NCBI GenBank assembly: GCA_031835245.1 | Contig: JAVKOQ010000128.1 | Coordinates: 69,501 to 133,500, forward strand | From: Balamuthia mandrillaris | Taxonomy: Eukaryota; Discosea; Longamoebia; Balamuthiidae | Reading direction: 5' to 3' | Length of the DNA stretch: 64,000 bases | Part shown: positions 19,238-29,800 of the stretch, one piece after another | Layout of the letters: every line of letters begins with the position of its first letter | How positions within the stretch are numbered: the first letter of the stretch is position 1 | The notes under the pieces: generated by a model | Databases searched by the model: none | Told to the model about the DNA's origin: nothing | The model's input: the letters and a program-made list of their open reading frames with translations, nothing else | Translations under genes and position numbers: made by a program

Positions 19238-21870
19238 ATGCCGAGAGCTGGTAGAGAGGTGGAGGATCTGCTCTTTGAGCAGCAAAAGCTGGTGGCGCGT
19301 GAGGCCCGACGGCACCAGAAACAGGTTTCACATTCTTTTCCTCTTTTCCTCTTTCTCTTTCTCTTTCGTCGTTTCTCTTTCTCTTCTCTTCTCTTTCTCT
19401 TTCTCTTTCTCTTTCTCTTTCTCTTTCTCTTTCTCTTTCTCTTTCTCTTTCTCTTTCTCTTTCTCTTTCTCTTTCTCTTTCTCTTTTATCGTTTCTCTTT
19501 CTAACAACAAGAACACAAATACAAACATAGCTGGCGATACTTCCGACCGCAAAAGGGATCAGTAAAGCACGGCCTGCTAGCGCCAATAATGACTCTCAGG
19601 ACGACTGCTCGGTCGCTCAAGAGCAACTCTCTTCTTCGTTGATAACTTTTTGTTCTTCCTCTCCTAACGATGAACCACAGCAACAAACGGTATTAGAACC
19701 ATCCACTCCATCGGGAAGTGGTAAAAGAAGGCGAACAAAACAATCTAAAAGAATGCTGGAGGAACTCCAAAAAGAAAAGCAAAAGTTGTTGCTGAGAGAA
19801 GCTCGTCGCAAGCAGAAACAATTGTGCCAGTACTCACCTCCCTCATCACCGTCATCATCGAGAAGACCTTCGCTCTCTTCATCTTTTGTTGCTGTGGACA
19901 ACAACAAAAAGAGCACCAAACAACAAACACGAAAACAAGAGAAGAAGAAAGATGTGGGAAAGGGGAGAGCGGTAGCAAAGAAAGCAGTTTCACGACCGAC
20001 GGACAAGAATAAGAAGAATAACAGGAAACGTTTGCCGGCTGCGAAGAAAATAGATGAAGAAGAAGAGGATGACGAAGAGGAAGACCCGCTTCTCATTGTG
20101 GATGACGATGATGAAACAAAAGACCCAGCGGAAACACAAGTGACAGAAGAAGAGGAGACGGAACAAGTGGAAGACGCGGACAAGGAGGAAGACAGTGAGG
20201 AAGAGAGTGAGGCAGAGGAAGTTTTGAACTTTGAATCAGAGGATGAAGATGGAGAAGATGAGGAAGATGGTGAAGAAAGCGGATCTTACGAAGAAGTAGA
20301 CTCTCCTACCGAAGAGAAAGAACAGGAAGGTCACATCTTCCAAAAGTTATTGCGGCGACAAAACAACAACCAAAACAGCAGCAAGCAACGAAATCGCATG
20401 GCACCGGCCCTGCTCCATCGAACTTCGGAAATGGAGGTTCTTCTCTCCTTTTGCAAGTCTCGTTGCTGTTCTCATCGTGAAGCAACGACGAAAGAAGAGG
20501 AAACAAAAAGAGGATTTATGTATGTTAATGGACCGGCCGGAAGTGGAAAGAGTCTCTGTCTGTTGCATTTGTACCAACGTATGGAACGTTGGTTGAAGAA
20601 GCAGATGGAGAAGGGCGACAAGAGGAAGAAGAATGTTGGGGTGATGATATTCGTGGAAGGAAGCAGAGTTGGAAAAGCGTCTCAGCTTTGCAGTATGATT
20701 GCGAAAGCGTCGCGATCATCACTATCTTCTTTGTCGTCTGCACCAGCAAGCAGAAAGAGACGGGACAAAAGGGAACCGATCCACACGTACGTTTCTTCCT
20801 TCCCTTTTGTCTTTCCACTCTTGGTAACACTCATTCTCCTTCTTCATCGATAAGAATTCTCATTTTGGACCATTATGAAATGGTTGCAGCTCTTCCTGGT
20901 TTCAGCGGAGTAATCAAGCAGCTGCTTGAAATGACACGAACAGGCCTCGTGTCCATTGTTGCCGCTGGCAACCCGCCACTCCACAAACACTCTGCTTTGG
21001 CTCATGGTTCTCCTCTTCTTTCTTCTTTCTCAAAAAGTATTTGCTTCTCACCAAAAACTAAAACACTAATAGGAAATGTACATTCACTTCCATTCAAAGC
21101 ATACGACGATCTCACCATCGTCAACTCGATTCTTCAACATCACATTCTAAAAGCAACTCCACCACGACAACAGCTTTGTCAACTTGACTTTGAAGAAGAG
21201 GCACTGAAAATATGTGCTACCTATGTGGTAGAGCATTGCAACGGAAACCTTTCCTTTGCTTTAGGTCTTTGTCTCGCCTCTCTTTCTTCCTCTCGCAACA
21301 CACAACCGCCTTCAGCTCCAGCTCTTGAGAAAGATGGAATGCATGTGGAAGCCAAGAGGATGGAAGAAGTGATAGAGCAGCACAAAGCGGTTGAGATGGT
21401 ATCAACTGCAACACTAACGACAAACGCTCAAAGAAAAAATGGAACCAATACCATAAGTCGAAGAAGCATTCAGAGTCTCGACTTTTATAATCAGCTGCTG
21501 TTGGTTTGCGCTGTCCAGCTTACTCGCTTGAAAGATGGCCTTCCTTTTGCTCGCTCTGAGGTTTGTTTCACTCCTTGCTTTTTCACAACACCTGTTCTTG
21601 TCTTGACTTTTTGTTTTGCAGTTGTTTAATATGTACAGTGAATTATCAAGAGAGCAAGAGTGGGTGGTACCTTCTTTCTTTGGATGTCTTGTGACTTCAC
21701 TGGTGGATCGTGGTTTTCTTCTTCTTGAGAAAGAAGAACAAGATGATGAAGTAGCAGAACGAGGAGGAAGAGGAGAAAGGATGCAAGTGGCTCCTCGTTT
21801 CTTGCTGTCCGATTCTCCACTGTGGTTGGCTCTTGTGAAGCCATCCTTATATCCACTCGTATCTTCTTAA
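19238..21870 (+). CDS. CDC6/ORC1-like AAA+ ATPase, replication licensing
   Basis: Five exons: 19238-19324, 19531-20786, 20855-21006, 21073-21560, 21622-21870; all junctions keep frame. The N-terminus is charged and low-complexity, with lysine-rich and then very acidic stretches. It contains two similar basic motifs, EQQKLVAREARRHQKQ and EKQKLLLREARRKQKQ. The AAA+ core has Walker A VNGPAGSGKSLCLLHLY, a Walker B-like strand TILILDHYEMV, sensor-1 region VSIVAAGNP and a lid CATYVVEHCNGNLSFALGLC. A C-terminal winged helix follows (LFNMYSELSREQEWVVPSFF). This is the layout of Cdc6/Orc1, which loads MCM helicase. Walker B is DH rather than DE, which is unusual. Intron 1 is a CTTTCT repeat. Confidence 0.82.
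19325..19530 (+). repeat. CDC6-like intron 1 with (CTTTCT)n
   Basis: Intron of 206 nt, mostly hexanucleotide CTTTCT repeat interrupted by TCGTCGTTTCTC and TATCGTTTCTC. It closely resembles the kinesin-12 intron at 52780-53016. Confidence 0.85.
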
Positions 21871-21949
21871 GCAAACAATACAAAGAAAGAACCAATAGAG
21901 AAAAAAAAACATTTTTTGCTGTACAAAGCCAAAAAAGATAACAACAATC

Positions 21950-21953
<4 letters not shown>

Positions 21954-21984
<31 letters not shown>
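21954..21984. repeat. (GA)n microsatellite in 3' flank
   Basis: Short dinucleotide tract between the convergent CDC6-like and CHMP1 genes. Confidence 0.8.
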
Positions 21985-21988
<4 letters not shown>

Positions 21989-21994
21989 AAAAAA

Positions 21995-22499
21995 CTAAGA
22001 ACGAGCCTTTAGTTTATCCAATCGAGCCATAAGGTCATCCTGCTCGTTGGTAGTCGTAGCGGCAGCCGTGCTGGGAACGGCGGCCTTCTCTCCCAGGGTG
22101 CCGGCAAGCTCCAGGCCGTGCTCGTCGGCCACTTGACTGATGAGCTCCTCTACTTGGTCCTGCGGAGTGGAAAGAGTGGTGGTTTGGTTCATGGCACCCT
22201 CCACGTAGGTGGCTTGCACGTCCAGGTCCTCGAATTGGCGCTCAAACTGGTCCATGACTTTGGTGATCTGCTCCACGTTCATGCTTTGGGAGGCTCGGTC
22301 TAGGGAACGGACGATGCCCGCCATTGACCGCGTTACCTTTTTGTTTTTTTTTTGTTGTGGTGAGCATTGAGAAAGAAGGGATAGAAGACAAGGTATAGAA
22401 GAAAAGCAAGAACGAGGGTAGGGAAGAGAACAACGAAAGACAAAGGCAAAGAAGAGAAAATAACGAGAGAAGAAAAGAACGAAGAATGCGATAAAGAGA

Positions 22500-22541
<42 letters not shown>

Positions 22542-22807
22542 AAACATTTTTCATGCGAATGGCAGTTTCAACACGAGCAGCAACAGCGTCGATGCGGGAG
22601 GCAAGACGAAGGTAGTTGAGGGCCTGGTTCTTTTCCCGTATGGCGTTCTCCGCATAGATCTTGGCTCCATCCATGTTGCCCTTTTCGATGGCCTTTATTA
22701 TAATACAAAGGAAAGTTAAAAGAGCAAAAGCAGAAGCAAGGGGAGAATAGAGAAGAGAAGAGAGAAGATTGGAAGAAGAGAAGAAGAGGAGAGGGGAAGA
22801 GAAACAG

Positions 22808-22855
<48 letters not shown>

Positions 22856-23069
22856 CAAGAACAAAAAACCAAGAAGAGGGAGAAAAAACCTTTTTTAAAC
22901 GCAGTTTGTTTTGCTTCTCATTCTTTTCACACTTTCTGGATTGTCTTTGGAGCTGCTTCGACGTAAAACGCAGGTTGAACAATTGGGCTGCATGAAAACA
23001 GGAGATCGTTAGCTAGGACAAACGCGGATAACAACAAAAACAAAAGATCTTCTTTCACAAACCTTCCAT
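21995..23069 (-). CDS. CHMP1: CHMP1 / Did2 (Vps46) ESCRT-III subunit
   Basis: Four exons: 23069-23063 (only 7 coding nt), 22987-22890, 22692-22546 and 22336-21995. Spliced, the product starts [19 protein letters not shown] and continues [55 protein letters not shown] and a C-terminal MIM1-like helix ([15 protein letters not shown]). This matches CHMP1 along its full length (about 200 aa). CHMP1/Did2 recruits Vps4 and Ist1 to ESCRT-III for multivesicular body sorting and abscission in the cytosol and on endosomes. The tiny first exon is supported by a clean CATGCAG acceptor and frame agreement. Two introns contain long GA tracts. Confidence 0.93.
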
Positions 23070-23973
23070 GGCTCGACGATACTTTCTTTGCCTAAAGGCA
23101 CCAAACCAGAGAGCTACAAGTTACAAGTTTGAAATCTTTTTCCGCACCAGAAGAAGTTTTCTGCTTCTCTCCTTGCTTGAGGAATGATTGCAATGTTTGC
23201 AATGTAAAGCATTCAAGAAATAACTGGGTGACGTCCCAAGAAGAAAGAGGTTGGAGATTTGGTGGAAATTTAAGTTTGCTGACGTTGGATCCGTATCAGT
23301 GAAACGGGTTGCTACGGTAAGGAAAAGGAAGGCGTGATCATCCAGTTATTCCGCTTTTCATCTATCCGTAAAATATTACTGCATTTCATTCGAATTTTCC
23401 CGTGTTGCTTTAAATTTCGCTGACGCAACCGATCGATGACGTGCATGAAGCATGCAGATCAGACGCGTTTGGAAAAAACCGCATCAAGGTTTTTCCTATC
23501 CGGAAAAAATTGGAATCCTCCGCCTCTACCTTTTGCCTTCAGTCCTTCATTTTTGGTTTTACAACTGACAATTCTTTTTACAACTTTACCCGCAAACCGC
23601 ATACAACTCCCCCGAGTCGTTCTGCCCCCCTGCAACACTCCTCCATTCTCTCACCAACTCAGGCCCAGGATCTGGCTTGTGTGTGTGTCTTTGTAATTCC
23701 AACCGACTTATTTTTTTTGTTCTGCCTGCTACTTTTCAGCGGGCAGTAATTTTTTTTCCTCCTTTTCATAAATTTTTATTTTCTTAAAAGAAGGGAAGAG
23801 AAAGCACAGCACGTCCATCCCTCTGTCTCTGCTTCACATTCACTACTCCTTTTTTTTTGTTGTTGTTGTTGGCTGCTGCTGCTGAAAGCCACTCCACTCC
23901 AGCCTTCCCATCCTATTCATCTATTCATCCATTCATCCATTCATCCATTCATCCATTGTTAATTTGTGGAAGA
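23070..23973. other. divergent promoter region with three TGACGT motifs and a CATT repeat
   Basis: 900-bp spacer between CHMP1 (-) and the bZIP gene (+). It holds TGACGTC (23229), TGACGTT (23280) and TGACGTG (23437), all half- or near-full bZIP sites, which allows autoregulation by the adjacent bZIP factor (inference). A (TTG)n/(CTG)n run lies at about 23860-23885 and an ATCCATTC tandem repeat at about 23918-23957, just before the ATG. Confidence 0.5.
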
Positions 23974-25218
23974 ATGATGTACGTCCACGGCAGAGCCTAC
24001 TGGCCCTCGGAACACCTTGACCCGCCCTCCAACTCCACCCAGCAACAACGGCAACAGCAGCATCACCATGCCTCCTCCTTCTCCCCCGCTTCTCCAAGCG
24101 CCATGGCAGACTCGCTGGGACCCGTTGACAAATACCTCCAGACCTCCGTCCCAGGCCTCCCCCTTTATGACGACCTCAAAGGGACCACCCTGATGAAGCC
24201 GCAACAGCCACAACAACAACAACCGGTCTCCGTCTCCTCCCAGCAAGCAGACGACAGGAACAGCTTCTCCCTCTTTCCGGACGAGTTTCCCACCATCTCC
24301 TCCGGCCCGGAGGTGCCTGACTTTTACTGGGCCTCGGCGAACGCTCCCTTCAACCAGCAGGACGACTTCATCTACTCACAGGAGCAGCTGTTTGGCTTTG
24401 GGGCCTTTGGGGAGGACCTCGCCTTGGAGAAGCCCTGGAAGAAGGCTGCGGCTTCGCCCTACCCGCCCCCACCTCAACCGCAACAACGGCTGGCTCCGGC
24501 AGCGCCTCCCCCTCTTCCGTTGGACCTCGCGTCACCTCACAAGGAGTTTTACCCTGTCGAGTCTTATTACTACCATCCGTCACCTCAACCACCTCTTCCA
24601 CAAGGAACTCCTTCTTCCTGCTCTCACAAACGCAAGTCTCCCTCTCCTCCTCCTTCTCTTTCTCCTCCCGCTTCTGAAAACCAGAGAGCAACGAAGAAGA
24701 GGAGCCATGCAGCAGCAACAACAAAGAGCGAAGCTCCTTCCGCAGCCAAGGATCCTCAACTGACACCCGAAGACCTCAGGAGAGAGCTGGAACGGATCGA
24801 GCAGGACACAACCCTCTCCGAGAAGGAGAAGCGACAGCAACGCCGCCTCATGAAAAACCGCCAGGCCGCTCGCCAGTTCCGCAAGCGCCAAAAGGGACAC
24901 ATCAAGGAGCTGGAGGCGCGGGTGAAGGATCTGGGTACCGACAACAAGACGCTCAACTCTCGCCTGGAGCTGCTCGTCACGGAGAACAAGTTGATGAAAG
25001 AGCAGCTGGAGTACATGCGCTCCTTCGTGTTGAAAGCGCTGCAGACCTCATCACACCCAGCCTTGGGTCCTTCCTTGGGAGCTTCTCTCTTGCCCTTAGT
25101 TTCGTCGACTTCTTCTTCATCTTCGCCTTACTCCACTTCTACCGAAGCGGTTGCCCCTTCTTCACGAGGATACTACAGTAACACTCGACCTTCTTCTTCG
25201 ATGACATCGCCATCCTAG
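23974..25218 (+). CDS. bZIP transcription factor (CREB/ATF-like)
   Basis: Intron-less. I start at 23974 (MMYVHGRAYWPSE), after an AAGA context; the longer open frame upstream runs through the ATCCATTC repeat and has no ATG in a convincing context. The N-terminal 270 residues are low-complexity, rich in P, Q, S and aromatic-acidic patches typical of activation domains. The basic region RRLMKNRQAARQFRKRQKGH carries the NxxAAxxFR signature. It is followed by a leucine zipper with heptads LEARVKDL, LNSRLELL and LMKEQLEYM. It is nuclear and binds DNA as a dimer, expected on TGACGTCA-like sites. The serine-rich C-terminus has no known domain. Confidence 0.9.
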   Translation: MMYVHGRAYWPSEHLDPPSNSTQQQRQQQHHHASSFSPASPSAMADSLGPVDKYLQTSVPGLPLYDDLKGTTLMKPQQPQQQQPVSVSSQQADDRNSFSLFPDEFPTISSGPEVPDFYWASANAPFNQQDDFIYSQEQLFGFGAFGEDLALEKPWKKAAASPYPPPPQPQQRLAPAAPPPLPLDLASPHKEFYPVESYYYHPSPQPPLPQGTPSSCSHKRKSPSPPPSLSPPASENQRATKKRSHAAATTKSEAPSAAKDPQLTPEDLRRELERIEQDTTLSEKEKRQQRRLMKNRQAARQFRKRQKGHIKELEARVKDLGTDNKTLNSRLELLVTENKLMKEQLEYMRSFVLKALQTSSHPALGPSLGASLLPLVSSTSSSSSPYSTSTEAVAPSSRGYYSNTRPSSSMTSPS

Positions 25219-25587
25219 AAAATACTTCAACCAAAACGAAAATCACGACTACAAAGGCCTCAAACAAGCGACAAGAGAGGCATCGGCGGCGAGCTGAAAC
25301 GACAATGGAAGCGGACCGCCACGTCCTGTGTAGATAACAGAGAGTTGCGCCGCTGCTGTTTGGGAGGACAAAACAGCAGTTTTCTTTCTTCTATGATAGG
25401 GATGCCAACCACCAGGACCCCTCCTTGGTCGTGGTGGTGGGTCCGCCCCATCCAAACATCACGCCTTTTGTAATCTTTTCTTTCGGTCTTCTTGTGTGTC
25501 TTCTTTTTCTTCTTATACTTGCTTTTGTTTTATAGAATAGCAATAGAGCAATCCGTTTCATAAAAGATAACTCGTTGTATATACCTC
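25219..25587. other. convergent 3' spacer
   Basis: Between the bZIP gene and the DOT1-like gene, both ending here. No conserved ORF, RNA or repeat is evident. Confidence 0.4.
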
Positions 25588-26746
25588 TTAACGATGTTTG
25601 AAGTATAGGTAGACCTGAGCACTGCTCCAACTGTGATCGCAGAGCAGCTTCTCCGTCAACCGCCAACACCGATAGCGTTCCTCCTGCTCCGCTCCTTCCT
25701 CGTGCCTCCGTGGTGAGGCAACGAAGGCGGAGGAAGAGGAGAGAACAAACGACGAAGGCAAGGGTTGACCCACGGTGATGAAGCGAGAGCCACAGCGAAG
25801 GGAAGCTGCCTTGCGCCCCACCGCCGACAGCAGCTCCTCGGACCAGGTCGCGCAGCAAGCGTATATCACATCCCCATCGGTCCACCAACAGCTCGTTTCT
25901 TCTTTGTTTGGAGGGAGAAGGAAGTCTGCTGGCGTAAAGCCAACTTGTTTTGTGCGCAGATGAAGCGAGTCACAAGAAGAAGAAGAAGAAGAAGAAGAAG
26001 AAGAAGAAGAAGAAGAAGAAGAAGAAGAAGAAGAAGAAGAAGAAGAAGAAGAAGAAGAAGAAGAAGAAGAAGAAGAAGAACAAGAACAACAAGAAGAACA
26101 AGAAAGAGCCAATGAAAGAGCTTCTGTGGAGGCTTGGTGGAGCTCTGGGATGAGTTCGATGCCCCATGCCTTCTTCCACCGATACAACGCCGCCGCTAAC
26201 ATTACTGCTTTTCCTTTTCATTGCAAGTAAGAAAATGCAAAAAAAGAAAGAGGAAAAAAATGAGAAAAAAATGAGAAAATGAAAAAGAAGAGAAAACAAA
26301 CAAACAAACAAACAAACAAACAAACAAACCATTTCCGGAGCCCAAATCGTAAAAAGTGTGAGTGAACTCGGTGGGCGGAGCCACTTTCTGGAGCACCTCC
26401 GCGAAGGGGAGGCAGAGGATCTCGCCATAGGCCAAGTCTTTGTTTTGCCGGAAGAGCTGCTGCCGTTGGGAGATGAGGTGGCCGTCCAGGCCTGCCACCG
26501 ATTGATAGAGCTTCCGCACCGCTGCACAAATCTTTTCGGCTGGAAGACAAGTTAATCCAAAAATAAAAATAAAAAGAAAAAGAAAAAGAAAAAGAAAAAA
26601 AGCCTATTGGAATGGTAGGAAGATTTCAATTTACTTTCATCATCAACTGCACTTAAAGCCCAAAGCAGGGGTTCCACTTGTGCTAAGCTTGCGTCGTCTG
26701 CTTCTTCCTCTCCATCGATTGCTTTCTCTCTTATCTCTTCTTTCAT
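25588..26746 (-). CDS. class I SAM methyltransferase, DOT1-like
   Basis: Three or more exons. Exon 1 starts MKEEIREKAIDGEEEADD (ATG 26744-26746). Exon 2 (TEKICAAVRKLYQSV to HTFYDLGSGNG) ends in SAM motif I. Exon 3 continues AVMLAAALYRWKKAWGIELIPEL (motif II acidic residue), later FTPADFLLPP and WWTDGDVIYACCATWSEEL, and ends HSWSSAQVYLYFKHR. The order DLGSGxG, GIE and GDVIYACCATWSEE corresponds to the DOT1-type fold used for histone H3 lysine methylation. Many protist relatives are short like this one, and their substrates are unproven. A 110-bp GAA repeat (25974-26085) either encodes polyserine or is an intron ending at ACAAAACAAG. Confidence 0.72.
25974..26085. repeat. (GAA)n microsatellite
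   Basis: Nearly pure GAA repeat inside the DOT1-like gene (TTC on its coding strand), either in-frame polyserine or intronic. Confidence 0.9.
26297..26328. repeat. (CAAA)n microsatellite
   Basis: Eight CAAA units immediately inside the 5' end of a DOT1-like intron (GTTT repeat on the coding strand, starting at the donor). Confidence 0.8.
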
Positions 26747-26788
26747 TCTTTTATTTTTTTTAATTAATTGATATTGTTTAAGGGAATA

Positions 26789-26796
26789 TGACGTCA
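26789..26796. promoter_or_regulatory. CRE-like palindrome TGACGTCA
   Basis: Lies 43 bp upstream of the DOT1-like ATG (26746, minus strand). Same palindrome as at 8398, 31216 and 57249. Confidence 0.45.
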
Positions 26797-26889
26797 ACTT
26801 AATCCCTTTTTAAGATAAATATGCAGATCGAATTACCTAGTTTAGTAAACATGACATCACCATTTTACCTTTTTTACATTTAAAATTAA

Positions 26890-29800
26890 TTAAACAAACC
26901 GAAGACGTCTCCTCCTCTTCTCCTCTTCCTTCTCCTTCTCGCCCTCTTCTCTTTCTCTCTTCGTTCCCTCCTCTCCCTCTTCTTCCTCTTCGATATCAGC
27001 TTCCTCTTGCTCTTCTTCTTCTTCTATCTCCACCAACCTATCCGTCGTTGCCATTGTTGCAGCATGCATCGTCGTCGCAGAAGAGGAGGAGGAGGAGGAG
27101 GAAGAAGAAGAGGCGGAAGGCTCCGATTGAAGTCGCGCTCTGTTCTTCTCCTCTAAAGCTCTTTTGTTCTTTGGAATGAGCAAATCACGGCGGGTGATAA
27201 CGCCGACCAACTTTCCTCGACTGGTGACGAAGGCATGAGTAAGCCCCAACATGGTGAACGTGAAGTGCACTTTGAAGAGGCTCGTTTGCTCCACGATTTG
27301 GAACGCTGTTGGGTCCACTCTGATGACGGCTGTTTATTGTGTGTTTTGTTTGTTATGGTTACAGAAGAGAGCGCAGAGAACGATGAAGAGAAGAAAAAGA
27401 ACAGGAAAGAGGAATGAAATACGCACCAGCACTGGGAACAGAAACACTGGCAGAAGATATGAAGACGTAAGGGACTTTCATACGGAGGAGTTCTTCTTCC
27501 TCTGAGCGTTGCTTCCATTCCACTTTAACGTTCGCTAACAAATTACCAAGTAATGAAGCGTTTTCATCCACAGCTTCGATGTCTATTAGCTTTCCATCAT
27601 CAAACGAACCCTCCACAGGAGCTATCCTCGGAGATAAGGCCAAGTCTTCGCTGTTATCGCTGGAATAAGCTCCTCCAGCATCACTGTCATCCAACAAAGA
27701 GGAGGAAGAAGTGGAGGAAGACCCGTAAGAAGCGGAGGATGAAGCTAAACTTGAGGAAGGAGGACGTTGGCGAGTCGTGTTGGCGGAGACTTTGCTGTTT
27801 ATATCTAACTTGTAATGAGCTAAAAAACTTTCGATTTCGGTTCGTTTGAAGCTCCCCAAAAATATCATGTTCTCTTTATAACAAAAGAGAAAATGCAAAG
27901 TCAATGAGAGAAAAAGAAAAGAGAAAAGAAGGAAGGCAACGAACCATCTGACTCAACCAAAGGATAAGAAGTATGCTTGTGTTTATCACCAGCGATGAGA
28001 TCTCTGGCATCCTCAAAAGTGGAGTGGGTGGTCAGGTATTGTAAGTCCGTACGCATTACATCTCTCGCTGTTTGTTGGTACGATCTGCTCAAACGTTAGA
28101 TCCAAGAATTGAGGAGAGGTGCAGAGAGAGAGAGACAGAGAGAGAGAGAGAGACAGAGAGAGAGACAGAGAGAGAGACAGAGAGAGAGAAGTAACTTACG
28201 GAGCTATTCGGAACGCAGAGTGAGAGATGGGAAGGCCCTTCTGCTGCAGTAAAACCTCATATATATCGTGGCTTATAAGAGAGCCAACAGCGCATGCTGC
28301 CAACACTGCAACCAGATTAGGAAGCAATAGGTTTAGTTGACCTGTCAGTTCTACGACGAGCACTGCTGTTGAGATAGTTCGTGTGGCTCCTGCGCTCAAT
28401 GCAGCAGCTCCTACATTTTAAAAATTATAGAATTCTAGGTTGGAGAAGGGAATAAAGGAGAAAGAAAAAGAGGGAAGGAGAGAGAGAGAGGAAGAGAGGA
28501 AGGGAGGGAGAGAACAAACCAACGATAGCGTAGCCACTTGGGTTGATGGCCAAAGAAGGAAAGATAGCAGCCATCGCCTCACCAAATAGTCTTCCCTGGA
28601 TAGCGCCTTCAGGTTCATGTTCGAATTCCATGAGTAAGTTTAATCCCATGTCTTCAAACAAAGAAAATAGACATTAATTAAAGACTGTACCTATGATAAA
28701 GACAGGCGTATAAAGTCCAGACGGTAAACGAGTAAAACTTATCGATATGATTGTTAGGAGTAACTGTATGCGTATATTCAAAAAAAAGTCGGTAATATTA
28801 GACAAAAAAAGAAAAAAACAGCAAGAATGCAAAGAGAGAGAGAGAAAGAGAAAGAATGAGAGGCACCTTTCCAATGAACAACCAAGTAATGGTAATCCAT
28901 TCACCTACTGCCTCGTCTTGCAGCAAATAAGCTATTACGTCCTGTTGGTCGTTCTGTTCGTTGCAACATTACAATAGATGAATGTGAGCAATTGACAAAA
29001 GTAAAATTAACACAAATAAAAAATGTACCCGTAATTCGCTAACAGGGAACGTGATTAAAGCGACAATGGTCCCAACGCATAATACTTGAATAAGATGCCT
29101 GGTTGTTTCGTTTAAATGATGAGAACGATGAAAGAAAAAACAAAAGGATGGAGAAAGAGTAGACAGAAGAGGAGAACCCTTTTTTCGTTCGCAAGAACGG
29201 AAGGCGAAGACTGACGTAGATGACTAAACTCACAAGACGAACCAACAATCCACCAACAATTCCGCCAACAATACCTGTTTGATATTGTTGTTAAAAAGCG
29301 AATTTCAAATAATAAAAAAAAAGAAAGAAACAGAAAAGCATACCCATGACAAGAAATGGTACGAATTCCTTCAAGTCATAAGTTTGTTCACTAACAGTGG
29401 CCGAGAACAAATAGACAATACCTTCATTTTTTTAAAAAAGTGAGTGACGTTAATGGAGGAAAGATCAATAATAAACAGAATCAGAAATGTACATACCAAC
29501 TTTGGCAACCAAGCTCCATACTTTGATGACAATGGCACCACATAACGCGCAAAAGAAACCTTTCCAAAGGTTCTCTACCATGTAATACGTTGATATTACT
29601 TCCACGCTAAACAACACGCCTGCGTCATAAAGGTTTAGCTTCATGTATTGATATTCAAAAATAAACAATAACAGCGATAACAAAGAACAACGAAAACAGC
29701 GGCAGCAATGACGAGCGTACCTCCAACAGGGGCACCAAAGGATGTGGCTACACCAACTGCACAAGCAGCTGCCAGCATTTGCTGCTTTACTACCTCATTC

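Noticed and set aside
19328-19586. Arg/Glu repeat ORFs in CTTTCT arrays
   Set aside because: Products of the microsatellite read on the wrong strand; no conserved residues.
23918-23957. CRISPR-like or attachment-site repeats
   Set aside because: Simple ATCCATTC tandem repeat without spacers; the host is eukaryotic.
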